The notes: generated by a model from the letters alone, not told the origin. Shown: positions 1-6,818, numbered from the stretch's first letter. The stretch is 8,755 nt of DNA from Bacteroidota bacterium (GCA_947447835.1 CANFLP010000077.1:1-8755); one strand, 5' to 3'. Translations and numbers: made by a program.

Positions 1-855
1 CGTAATAAAGCCATGTTGATGATGCGTAGTTTAGGTAATTTTTCTGGAGGTTGTAATGTACAGTTTGCATTAAATCCAGTAACAGAAGAATTGATTGCAG
101 TTGAAATTAATCCGCGTGTATCTCGTTCTTCCGCATTAGCATCCAAAGCAACTGGCTACCCTATTGCAAAAATAGCAGCTAAGTTGGCCATTGGATATCA
201 CTTAGACGAATTGAAAAATCAAATCACACAAACTACTTCTGCTTACTTTGAACCAGCATTGGATTATGTGATTGTAAAAGTACCAAGATGGAACTTTGAT
301 AAATTCAAAGGCGCGAATGATACCTTAGGATTACAAATGAAGAGTGTGGGCGAAGTAATGGCAATAGGCCGAAGCTTTACCGAAGCCATTCAAAAAGCTT
401 GTCAAAGTTTAGAGAACGAAGCAATTGGTTTAGGATATTACGGAAAGAGTTTAATGAAGAATGAAGAGTTGATGGAATATATCAAGATACCAAAATGGGA
501 TCGTATCTTCAGAATTAAAGACGCATTAATGCAAGGATCAACAGTACGTTCCATTGCAGCCGCAACAGGAATTGATAATTGGTTCTTATATCAAATCAGA
601 ATTATCTGTGATGTAGAAAAAGAATTGATGAAACATACATTAGAGAGTTTGCCTACAGCGATTTTAAAAGAAGCAAAAAAACACGGATTCAGTGATATGC
701 AAATTGCAAAAGTATTACAAGACAACACAAATGATGATGCCGTGTATGAAAAACGTAAAGCATTAGGCATAACAAGGGTTTATAAAATGGTGGATACCTG
801 CGCTGCAGAGTTTGAAGCAAAAACACCTTACTTCTACTCTACATTTGAAAACTAA
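1..855 (+). CDS. carB: Carbamoyl-phosphate synthase large subunit, N-terminal half (5'-partial; ends at mid-protein boundary)
   Basis: CarB makes carbamoyl phosphate from bicarbonate, ammonia delivered by CarA, and two ATP, for pyrimidine and arginine synthesis. The frame is open from base 1, so the start lies outside the window; 284 codons are visible. The text matches the first synthetase half of E. coli CarB: GGCNVQFALNP, then VEINPRVSRSSALASKATGYP, whose Glu and Asn correspond to the metal-binding Glu299/Asn301, then QMKSVGEVMAIGR. The oligomerisation domain follows and ends with VDTCAAEFEAKTPYFYSTF. The second half carries a different NPR motif, so this is the first half. The protein stops at STFEN, TAA, about where E. 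coli residue 550 of 1073 would be. The spacer to the next gene holds no trace of the second half (GGGPNRIGQG region). This is therefore a split carB or a cleanly truncated one. The family call is very secure; its state as a functional split gene is inferred. Confidence 0.93.
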   Translation, partial: RNKAMLMMRSLGNFSGGCNVQFALNPVTEELIAVEINPRVSRSSALASKATGYPIAKIAAKLAIGYHLDELKNQITQTTSAYFEPALDYVIVKVPRWNFDKFKGANDTLGLQMKSVGEVMAIGRSFTEAIQKACQSLENEAIGLGYYGKSLMKNEELMEYIKIPKWDRIFRIKDALMQGSTVRSIAAATGIDNWFLYQIRIICDVEKELMKHTLESLPTAILKEAKKHGFSDMQIAKVLQDNTNDDAVYEKRKALGITRVYKMVDTCAAEFEAKTPYFYSTFEN

Positions 856-903
856 ATAGCTAAAATTATTTAACTTACTGCTTAATAGCACAACCTATAA
901 CTT

Positions 904-1869
904 ATGAACGTAAAAGACATTGTAGCACAAAACGAAAAAGAAACCAGAGCCGGATTTGGTGATGGTATTTTAGAAATTGCTAGAGAAAATAAAGACGTAG
1001 TCGTATTAACTGCCGACTTAGCTGGTTCATTTAAGTTAGGTCCATTAATGAAAGAATTGCCTACTCAGTTTATTGAAGTGGGAATTGCCGAAGCAAACAT
1101 GATTGGTATTGCTGCAGGTTTAACTATTGGTGGTAAGATTCCTTACACAACTACTTTTGCAGGATTTAGTACAGGTAGAGTATATGATCAAATTAGACAA
1201 TCAGTTGCTTACTCAGATAAGAATGTAAAAATTTGTGCATCACATGCAGGATTGACATTAGGTGAAGACGGAGCGACACACCAAATATTAGAAGACATTG
1301 GATTAATGAAAATGTTACCAGGCATGACAGTAATTGTGCCTTGTGATTATAACCAAACAAAAGCTGCAACAAAAGCAGTAGCTAGTTACCAAGGTCCTGT
1401 GTACTTAAGATTTGGTCGTCCAAAATGGCCAAACTTTACAAAGGAAGATGGATCAGATTTTGTAATTGGTAAAGCACAAATTTTAGCAGAAGGAACCGAT
1501 GTAACAATTATTGCTTGTGGTCACTTAGTTTGGAAAGCAATTGAAGCAGGAAAACAATTAGAAGCTGAAGGCATAAGCGTAGAAGTAATCAACTTACATA
1601 CAATTAAGCCGTTGGATGAAGCTGCTATCATTAAGAGTTTACAAAAAACAGGTTGTGTAGTAACTGCCGAAGAGCATAATATTATTGGTGGTATGGGAGA
1701 TGTAGTTGCACAAGTGGCTGCAAAAAATTGTCCAGTACCTCAAGAGTTTGTTGGAACAAAAGATACATTTGGAGAAAGCGGAACACCAACTCAGTTATTA
1801 ACTAAATACGGATTAGACGCAGTGAACATTGTTGAAGCTGCGAAGAAAGTAATTGCTCGTAAGAAGTAA
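904..1869 (+). CDS. Transketolase, C-terminal subunit
   Basis: This is half of a two-gene transketolase, the thiamine-diphosphate enzyme that moves two-carbon ketol units between sugar phosphates in the non-oxidative pentose phosphate pathway. At 321 residues it covers only the pyrimidine-binding domain (about 5-170) and the C-terminal domain (about 190-305); the N-terminal diphosphate-binding domain must come from another gene. Visible landmarks are VGIAEANM with the cofactor-activating Glu63, TTFAGFSTGRVYDQIRQS, SHAGLTLGEDGATHQ (114-127) with two active-site His, and LRFGRPKWP. The length is normal for the split C-subunit. The gene starts 48 bases after carB; no promoter is recognisable in that gap, so read-through from carB is plausible. 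The adjacent upstream gene is not the N-subunit, although the two are neighbours in many genomes. DXP synthase and pyruvate dehydrogenase beta are related folds, but the motifs favour transketolase. Confidence 0.93.
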   Translation: MNVKDIVAQNEKETRAGFGDGILEIARENKDVVVLTADLAGSFKLGPLMKELPTQFIEVGIAEANMIGIAAGLTIGGKIPYTTTFAGFSTGRVYDQIRQSVAYSDKNVKICASHAGLTLGEDGATHQILEDIGLMKMLPGMTVIVPCDYNQTKAATKAVASYQGPVYLRFGRPKWPNFTKEDGSDFVIGKAQILAEGTDVTIIACGHLVWKAIEAGKQLEAEGISVEVINLHTIKPLDEAAIIKSLQKTGCVVTAEEHNIIGGMGDVVAQVAAKNCPVPQEFVGTKDTFGESGTPTQLLTKYGLDAVNIVEAAKKVIARKK

Positions 1870-1890
1870 AATTCTATAAATGATTTTATA

Positions 1891-1923
1891 AAAAAAGAGT
1901 CTCAGTAATGAGACTCTTTTTTT
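1891..1923. terminator. Bidirectional rho-independent terminator
   Basis: A perfect 14-bp stem pairs 1891-1904 (AAAAAAGAGTCTCA) with 1909-1922 around a GTAA loop. The A-run at the left and T-run at the right give a U-tract on either strand. It lies 21 bases after the transketolase stop and 5 bases beyond the pdxH stop, so it can end both convergent transcripts. Confidence 0.92.
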
Positions 1924-1928
1924 ATAAG

Positions 1929-2573
1929 CTAAGGCGCTAATCTTACTTTGGTCCAACTATGATTTTCATTTAATGTATAATGTAATCTATCATGTAAGCG
2001 AGAGCTTCTACCCTGCCAAAACTCAATGCTAGTAGGATGCACTATATAGCCACCCCAATGTGGAGGCAAAGGCACATTGCCATCTTTATATTTTTCTAAA
2101 TTAGCTGTAACCAGTCCTTCTAAATATGCACGATTAGGAATTACTTTACTTTGAGGTGAGGACCAAGCACCCACTTGGCTTCCAACAGGACGTGAATGAA
2201 AGTACTCTTCACTTTCGGCAGTACTGACTTTTTTAATAGCACCCGTGATGCGAACCTGACGCTCTAATTCTTTCCAAAAAAAGTTCATGGCAACAACAGG
2301 ATGTGCCTCAATTTCTTTCCCTTTATTACTTTCATAGTTAGTGAAAAACACAAAACCTTCTGGTGTAAATCCTTTTAACAGTAGTACACGTGAAGCCGGT
2401 GCACCACTTAATCCAATAGTTGACAATATAAATGCATTCACTTCATCAATATTACTTTGTATGGCATCTTCCCACCAATGTTCAAACTGATCCATTGGAT
2501 TAGCTGCACTGGAGGCTTCGTCTAAGGAAGCCAATTGATAATCTCTTCTGATGCTTGCAATATCTTTATTCAT
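1929..2573 (-). CDS. pdxH: Pyridoxamine/pyridoxine 5'-phosphate oxidase
   Basis: This FMN-dependent cytoplasmic oxidase converts pyridoxamine or pyridoxine 5'-phosphate to pyridoxal 5'-phosphate using O2. The 214 residues are close to the E. coli length of 218. FMN-site motifs are ASRVLLLKGF (60-69), FFTNYESNKGKEI (76-88) and RQVR (105-108). The PLP-site residues of the E. coli enzyme (Lys72, Tyr129, Arg133, Ser137, Arg197, His199) all appear here at a constant offset of five: Lys67, Tyr124, Arg128, Ser132, Arg192 and His194. The C-terminal signatures EFWQGRSSRLHDR and a final RLAP are intact, so an active enzyme is expected. It starts 34 bases after the heme A synthase stop on the same strand and is probably cotranscribed with it; I see no separate promoter. 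There is no Shine-Dalgarno sequence before the ATG, which is normal for this group. Both genes of the pair encode cofactor-synthesis enzymes. Confidence 0.96.
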   Translation of the reverse strand: MNKDIASIRRDYQLASLDEASSAANPMDQFEHWWEDAIQSNIDEVNAFILSTIGLSGAPASRVLLLKGFTPEGFVFFTNYESNKGKEIEAHPVVAMNFFWKELERQVRITGAIKKVSTAESEEYFHSRPVGSQVGAWSSPQSKVIPNRAYLEGLVTANLEKYKDGNVPLPPHWGGYIVHPTSIEFWQGRSSRLHDRLHYTLNENHSWTKVRLAP

Positions 2574-2607
2574 AAAACACTATTTTTTATTTTTCTCTAC
2601 TATTTAA

Positions 2608-3687
2608 TTAAATTTCCTTCGTAGCATAAATTATATTCACCACACTCAATAATAATAACATGCCTACCAGTTGGTGTAATTGAGCGAACCATTCAAATTT
2701 AGCCCAAACTCCAGGTACAATATTGGCGCTTGATAAAATTGTTAATATACCCAACAACACTTGAACAAAAACAAAGAACAGCGGAAGCATATTTACACTC
2801 ACCCAAAAACGGTTGCCTTTTAATTTGTTCATTTGAACAGACCAGTAAATTATGATAGCTAATAAAATATACGCTAACCCTCTGTGTACAAAATGAATCC
2901 AAATAGTATTGTTTACTGCATTCAATAAAAAACTATCCTTACTAGTAAGCCCCATTGGTAACCACTGCCCATTAATTGTAGGCCAAGTACTCGCAACATT
3001 AGCAGCCTTATGACCCGCCATTAATGCACCATACACTAATTGAAAAAATAATATTGCAATAATTACCCAAGCCCATTTACGAATACCTAAAAACTTATAT
3101 TGTCCTTCGGCGCTCACTGTCTTTTTTTCAATGACATTTGCTTTTAAGGATAAAGCAAACCAATAAGTATAAGCTAACAATCCTAATGCAAAAATAAAAT
3201 GCAAAGCCAAACGCGTAGGCTTCACATATACCGCATCACCTTGTAATCCACTCGCCACCATAATCCAACCAATTGCACCTTGCAAGGCACCTAATAAAAA
3301 TAATACCACTAATGGTTTAATCATCGAAGGCTTAAAATATTTTTTTACAAAAAAGTATATAAAGCCAATCGCAAAAACTAATCCAATAGTACGTGCCCAT
3401 AAACGATGAAACCATTCCCAAAAAAATATAAATTTAAAATTAGCAAGGTTAAAATCAAAGTTCAGTAGTTGAAACTGAGGTGTGGTTTTATATTTAGCAA
3501 ACAAAGCCTGCCAAGCAGCTTCACCCATTGGGGGCAAGGCTCCAGTGACAACGTCCCATTCTGTAATGGATAAACCACTACCCGTTAAACGCGTAATTCC
3601 ACCTAGGGCAATTTGAATGACCGTCATTCCTACTCCAAGTAATAACCAATTGGCAACTGCTTTTGATTTTTGATCTTGTATTTCCAT
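2608..3687 (-). CDS. ctaA: Heme A synthase (COX15/CtaA family)
   Basis: This membrane protein oxidises the C8 methyl of heme O to a formyl group, giving heme A for aa3-type cytochrome oxidases. The 359 residues contain about eight hydrophobic helices (roughly 13-33, 98-115, 126-145, 160-180, 206-224, 262-283, 298-320, 333-354), arranged as two four-helix halves. The signature GGITRLTGSGLSITEWDVV (29-47) matches the COX15 type. Four His sit where the heme ligands of the two halves are expected: His94 (EWFHRLWAR), His163 (LALHF), His268 (FVHRGLAY) and His338 (QLHQLVG). The GALMAGHKAA stretch and the following TWPTINGQWLP match the family loop. No oxidase subunit or heme O synthase gene lies beside it, so its partners are elsewhere. 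The gene implies aerobic respiration with heme A. A -7-type promoter element lies 26 bases upstream of the ATG, and pdxH follows downstream. The bacterial name ctaA is used here. Confidence 0.95.
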   Translation of the reverse strand: MEIQDQKSKAVANWLLLGVGMTVIQIALGGITRLTGSGLSITEWDVVTGALPPMGEAAWQALFAKYKTTPQFQLLNFDFNLANFKFIFFWEWFHRLWARTIGLVFAIGFIYFFVKKYFKPSMIKPLVVLFLLGALQGAIGWIMVASGLQGDAVYVKPTRLALHFIFALGLLAYTYWFALSLKANVIEKKTVSAEGQYKFLGIRKWAWVIIAILFFQLVYGALMAGHKAANVASTWPTINGQWLPMGLTSKDSFLLNAVNNTIWIHFVHRGLAYILLAIIIYWSVQMNKLKGNRFWVSVNMLPLFFVFVQVLLGILTILSSANIVPGVWAKFEWFAQLHQLVGMLLLLSVVNIIYATKEI

Positions 3688-3713
3688 GAATCTAATTGCT
3701 AATAATGATAGTG

Positions 3714-3721
3714 CAAAGGTA
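3714..3721 (-). promoter_or_regulatory. Candidate -7 promoter element for the heme A synthase-pdxH unit
   Basis: Read on the minus strand this is TACCTTTG, an exact match to the Bacteroidota -7 consensus TAnnTTTG, ending 26 bases before the ATG at 3687. No clear TTTG or TTG is present 19-22 bases further upstream, so the -33 half is weak or absent. It lies in the 120-base divergent region 3688-3807, where I see no comparably good element facing rnhB. Confidence 0.42.
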
Positions 3722-3807
3722 CTAAGTATTGGGATTGAGTAGCTAATAGTATATCGGAAAAGACAGATTGATTTTGGTTTGTGAAAAAGAAATAAGAAAT
3801 TTACAAT

Positions 3808-4395
3808 GTGTTATTAAACGCTTACCAAGATAAAGGAATAGAAGCTGGCTGCGACGAAGCAGGACGCGGATGCTATGCAGGACCTGTGTTTGCAGCAGCC
3901 GTAATTTTACCAAAGGATTTTTACCACCCTTTAATAAATGATAGTAAAAAATTAAGTGAGCAACAAAGAGACTTTTTAGCACCCATCATAAAACAAGCAG
4001 CCATTGCATGGGCTATTGGAACTCAGACCCCACAAGAAATTGACCAGATCAATATTTTAAAAGCAAGTATTAAAAGCATGCATTTGGCAATTGATCAGTT
4101 AAAGAAGAAACCTCAGTTTATAGCAGTGGATGGCAACCGATTTTACCCTTATAAAAAAATACCACATCAAACCATCATTAAGGGCGATGGGCAATATGCC
4201 CATATTGCAGCTGCCAGTATCCTAGCTAAAACGGCACGTGATAAGTATATGATGGACTTGCATAAACAGTACCCGCAATATGGCTGGGATAAAAATAAAG
4301 GATATGGCACCGCCGCGCACCGCGCGGCCATCGCCCTTCATGGCCTTTGTGAACATCACCGCAAAAGCTTTAAGATATTGCCTCCTCAGTACTAG
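3808..4395 (+). CDS. rnhB: Ribonuclease HII
   Basis: RNase HII cuts the RNA strand of RNA-DNA hybrids and removes single ribonucleotides misincorporated into DNA. The 195 residues form one complete domain. The first catalytic motif is GCDEAGRGCYAGPV with Asp16 and Glu17 and the GRG loop; VDGN supplies Asp108; KGDGQYAHIAAASILAKTARD (125-145) supplies the remaining acidic candidates Asp127 and Asp145. The start is GTG, giving M-L-L-N. An in-frame TAA lies 13 bases upstream and no in-frame ATG occurs before the DEAGRG motif, so GTG at 3808 is the only sensible start. An overlapping out-of-frame ATG at 3806 stops after three codons. The gene is divergent from heme A synthase and converges on the YciO-family gene, overlapping it by four bases. 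The 3' part contains an unusually GC-rich patch. Function is secure. Confidence 0.96.
   Translation: MLLNAYQDKGIEAGCDEAGRGCYAGPVFAAAVILPKDFYHPLINDSKKLSEQQRDFLAPIIKQAAIAWAIGTQTPQEIDQINILKASIKSMHLAIDQLKKKPQFIAVDGNRFYPYKKIPHQTIIKGDGQYAHIAAASILAKTARDKYMMDLHKQYPQYGWDKNKGYGTAAHRAAIALHGLCEHHRKSFKILPPQY
4312..4345 (+). other. GC-rich patch with two overlapping hairpins inside rnhB
   Basis: Within the rnhB coding sequence, GCCGCGC (4312-4318) pairs with GCGCGGC (4322-4328) around a 3-base loop, a 7-bp stem made only of G-C pairs. GGCCAT (4326-4331) pairs with ATGGCC (4340-4345) around an 8-base loop. The stems share 4326-4328, so they are mutually exclusive. The patch encodes the Ala/Arg/His-rich stretch after YGTAAH and contrasts with the AT-rich surroundings. 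The sequence is certain; any function is speculative. Confidence 0.4.
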
Positions 4396-5000
4396 TAATC
4401 CCAAACACCAGCACCTTGTCTGGTAACCACATATTCGTCGGTAGTGCAGTCAACAACAGTAGAAGGAACAATCCCCCCAATACCTCCATCCACTACAATG
4501 TCAATTTGTTTAGACCAATTCTCATAAATAATTTCCGGGTCGGTATATTCTTCGATATTATCACCTGGAAAACTTGCAGATAAAATAGGATGCCCTAATG
4601 TTTTAATAATAGACAATGCAATATTATTATCAGGAATACGCAAGCCAATGGTTTTCTTTTTGGACTGCAATATTTTGGGCACCTGTTTACTAGCAGGTAA
4701 TATAAAAGTAAAAGGACCAGGCAACGCTTTTTTCATAATACGAAACAATGCATTATCAATTGCCTTAGCATATAAGCTCAAATCACTTAGGTCTGCGCAG
4801 ATGAAACTCAAATTTGCTTTTTCAGGATTCACTTTTTTGATAGCGCATATTTTCTCAATTGCTTCTGGATGGAAAATATCACAACCAAGCCCATAGATGG
4901 TATCAGTGGGGTAAGCAATAATACCTCCACTTTCAAGGCACTCTTTCACCATGGAAAGTTGTCTGGGTTGAGGATTGTCTGGATGAATACTAATTAGCAT
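4392..5000 (-). CDS. Sua5/YciO/YrdC-family protein (YciO-like; possible L-threonylcarbamoyladenylate synthase)
   Basis: The family includes TsaC/Sua5, which makes threonylcarbamoyl-AMP from threonine, bicarbonate and ATP for t6A37 tRNA modification. The 202 residues form a single YrdC domain: IAYPTDTIYGLGCD (28-41), PGPFTFILPA (94-103), KTIGLRIPDN (116-125), PSTVVDCT (179-186) and VVTRQGAG near the end. The N-terminus SIHPDNPQPRQL and the IDNALFRIMK stretch resemble E. coli YciO more than TsaC. Aligned by eye, the TsaC K-R-S-N set becomes Lys55, Val57, Ser143 and Pro145, so two of the four catalytic-site residues are not conserved. The fold is certain; TC-AMP synthase activity is likely only if no other family member exists in the genome. 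The Sua5 C-terminal domain is absent. The gene converges with rnhB, overlapping at CTAG with no terminator between them, and diverges from the LuxR-type gene across 70 bases. Confidence 0.9.
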   Translation of the reverse strand: MLISIHPDNPQPRQLSMVKECLESGGIIAYPTDTIYGLGCDIFHPEAIEKICAIKKVNPEKANLSFICADLSDLSLYAKAIDNALFRIMKKALPGPFTFILPASKQVPKILQSKKKTIGLRIPDNNIALSIIKTLGHPILSASFPGDNIEEYTDPEIIYENWSKQIDIVVDGGIGGIVPSTVVDCTTDEYVVTRQGAGVWDY

Positions 5001-5070
5001 AAATTATATAGTGTAAAAGTACCCATTTTTATTACCACTTGTTTATGTTTTATTTGTAAAAATCAATCGC

Positions 5071-5718
5071 ATGATAAGTATCACTTACCTTGAAGAAAAA
5101 ATATTAACAAGAACTGCTTTTCAAATGGTTATTGAAAAACAAGTACCCTGCAAAATTATTTATAGCGGAAGTGATATACACGAATATTATGCTTTCTTAA
5201 AAACCGATCCCCGACATCCCGACTTATGCATTATATCCGACTGTTATCCTTATACGCAGCTGGTTCAAATTATAAAATCAATAAAGCAAAAAACAAGTCA
5301 CTCTTACATTCTTTTAAAATCAGATGCAAAATTTATAAAGGGCATATGTTTATTATTAAAGAATGGGCTGAATGGAATTTTTTTTACAGACGAGCCCTTA
5401 ATTGATTTAATTGCTTGTGTACGACAACGCACTAAATATAAATTGACTGCAGATAAATTAAAACTCATTACCAATAATATGGTGGGTGATATTCAAGTTA
5501 AGGAATTGCATTATAATACTACCCCGCTTACTCAAAAAGAAATACAGTTTATACAAGCATGCACAAAGGATCAAAGCTATGAGGAGATTGCCGTGCAACT
5601 AAATAAAAGCATCAACACCATTTTTGGATACAGAGACCGTGTGTTTAAAAAGTTGCAGGTAAAACAAAGGACCGCCATGGTAATGACAGCCCTTAAAAGA
5701 AATTATATCGATTTGTAA
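5071..5718 (+). CDS. LuxR/GerE-type transcriptional regulator with degenerate receiver domain
   Basis: The 215-residue protein has the NarL/FixJ-like layout common in Bacteroidota: a receiver-like N-terminal domain (about 1-120) and a GerE-type helix-turn-helix (about 153-212). In the latter, PLTQKEIQFIQA, SYEEIAVQLNKSINTIFGYRDRVFKKLQVK and RTAMVMTALKR fit the family well. The receiver is atypical. The N-terminal acidic pair is Glu8-Glu9. Where the phosphorylated Asp is expected, PDLCIISDCYP has Ser57 with an Asp one place later. The usual Thr/Ser and Lys positions read LLKSD and FFTDEP. Phosphorelay control is therefore doubtful; it may be a pseudo-receiver or bind a ligand. No histidine kinase is nearby. 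The ATG has no Shine-Dalgarno sequence, and no promoter stands out in the 70-base divergent spacer 5001-5070. The target genes are unknown. DNA-binding role is secure, signal unknown. Confidence 0.85.
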   Translation: MISITYLEEKILTRTAFQMVIEKQVPCKIIYSGSDIHEYYAFLKTDPRHPDLCIISDCYPYTQLVQIIKSIKQKTSHSYILLKSDAKFIKGICLLLKNGLNGIFFTDEPLIDLIACVRQRTKYKLTADKLKLITNNMVGDIQVKELHYNTTPLTQKEIQFIQACTKDQSYEEIAVQLNKSINTIFGYRDRVFKKLQVKQRTAMVMTALKRNYIDL

Positions 5719-5731
5719 AATGGACTAAAAT

Positions 5732-5754
5732 AAAAACGTCCCCTTTCGGAGACG
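5732..5754 (-). terminator. Rho-independent terminator for korB
   Basis: On the minus strand, CGTCTCC and GGGGACG form a 7-bp stem with one U-G wobble around a GAAA (GNRA-type) loop, followed by TTTTTATTTT. It begins 15 bases past the korB stop. On the plus strand the wobble becomes a C-A mismatch and the tail (CTTTCTAA) is poorer. It is therefore built mainly for korB, and may only weakly stop the convergent LuxR-type transcript, whose stop is at 5718. Confidence 0.82.
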
Positions 5755-5768
5755 CTTTCTAAAAAATA

Positions 5769-6818
5769 TTATTTAATTTCCCAAGTCTCACGACCGCGAA
5801 TTAATTTATCTAAATCACCAGGACCTTTCACTAATGATTCTTCTAATTGCAATGCCATCATGTCTTCATAACAAGGACGGTCAGCAGTAAAGAATACACC
5901 AAATGGACGTGGGAACACAGCACCTACTTCCGAAGGATTGTCAAACAAACGCGTTAATACTTGTGCTTTGTAAAAATCTTTTTCATCATGTATCCACAAA
6001 TCATCTGCACTATATTTATCTCCTAATGTTACTACTTCAGGACGCATGCCATCAAAACGTAAACCTTGCTCACCATTTGCTCCAAAAGTTAAAGGCTTGC
6101 CTTGCTCTAAGAATAATGCGTGTAAAGGCTTAGTTGCTTTTTCTGTAAATATTTCAAAAGCACCATCGTTAAAGATGCTACAGTTTTGATAGATCTCTAA
6201 GAAAGAAGTTCCTTTATGTTGTTCAGCTCTTGTAATCATAGCTTGTAAATGCTTAGGATCACGATCCATAGTACGACCAACAAATGTTGCGTCAGCACCT
6301 AATGCTAAAGCTGCAGGATTAAATGGATGATCGATACTTCCGTAAGGAGAACTCTTAGTGATTTTATTCACTTCAGATGTTGGAGAATATTGACCTTTTG
6401 TTAAACCGTAAATTTGGTTATTGAATACTAAGAAGTTTACATTAAAGTTTCTTCTTAACATATGAATAGTATGGTTACCACCAATACTCATTGAGTCACC
6501 ATCACCTGCAACAATCCAAACACTTAGTTCTGGACGAGAGGCTTTTAATCCACTTGCAATGGCAGTTGCACGACCATGGATCGAGTGCATACCATAAGTG
6601 TTCATGTAATAAGGGAAACGGCTACTACAACCAATACCACTTATCACCACAATATTTTCTTTAGGAACACCAATTGTTGGCATTACTTTTTGCACTTGCG
6701 CTAATATAGAATAGTCACCACAACCAGGGCACCAACGTACTTCTTGGTCAGATGCAAAATCTTTTGCTGTTAGTGGGGCTGCTTGCTCTAAAGTTTCAGT
6801 AGACATACACTCATTCAT
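5769..6818 (-). CDS. korB: 2-oxoacid:ferredoxin oxidoreductase, beta subunit (KorB-like, probably 2-oxoglutarate)
   Basis: With an alpha subunit this enzyme decarboxylates a 2-oxoacid to acyl-CoA and reduces ferredoxin. The 349-residue beta subunit binds thiamine diphosphate and an iron-sulfur cluster. EVRWCPGCGDYSIL gives Cys30 and Cys33, SGIGCSSRFPYY gives Cys64 and QNCSIFNDG gives Cys213, a spacing that matches the four cluster ligands of archaeal two-subunit enzymes. The TPP motif runs from GDGDS (106) to FNN (132-134), followed by IYGLTKGQYSPTSE. Similarity to the aerobic actinobacterial KorB type is strong, supporting 2-oxoglutarate as substrate, but substrate is inferred. An internal ATG at 6806 (MSTETLEQ) is a credible alternative start. 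The alpha subunit gene, commonly adjacent, is absent on both sides. The glycosyltransferase lies 52 bases upstream on the same strand; a good terminator follows korB. Confidence 0.93.
   Translation of the reverse strand: MNECMSTETLEQAAPLTAKDFASDQEVRWCPGCGDYSILAQVQKVMPTIGVPKENIVVISGIGCSSRFPYYMNTYGMHSIHGRATAIASGLKASRPELSVWIVAGDGDSMSIGGNHTIHMLRRNFNVNFLVFNNQIYGLTKGQYSPTSEVNKITKSSPYGSIDHPFNPAALALGADATFVGRTMDRDPKHLQAMITRAEQHKGTSFLEIYQNCSIFNDGAFEIFTEKATKPLHALFLEQGKPLTFGANGEQGLRFDGMRPEVVTLGDKYSADDLWIHDEKDFYKAQVLTRLFDNPSEVGAVFPRPFGVFFTADRPCYEDMMALQLEESLVKGPGDLDKLIRGRETWEIK

Noticed and set aside
2699..2902. Open frame on the minus strand inside the heme A synthase gene
   Set aside because: It lies wholly within a clearly conserved gene in another frame and has no recognisable domain.
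3743..3982. 79-codon minus-strand frame across the heme A synthase-rnhB spacer
   Set aside because: Half of it is antisense to the conserved DEAGRG region of rnhB, and the composition looks like translated non-coding sequence.
4222..4404. Minus-strand frame antisense to the rnhB 3' end
   Set aside because: It is a shadow of the GC-rich part of rnhB; no family resemblance.
4648..4896. Plus-strand 82-codon frame inside the YciO-family gene
   Set aside because: It is antisense to conserved YrdC motifs and has no support of its own.
5001..5070. Possible promoters in the YciO-LuxR divergent spacer (TATGTTTT on plus, TACTTTTA on minus)
   Set aside because: Each is one mismatch from TAnnTTTG and neither has a -33 element at a proper distance, so neither was called.
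5903..6133. Plus-strand frame inside korB
   Set aside because: It is antisense to the conserved 3' part of korB.
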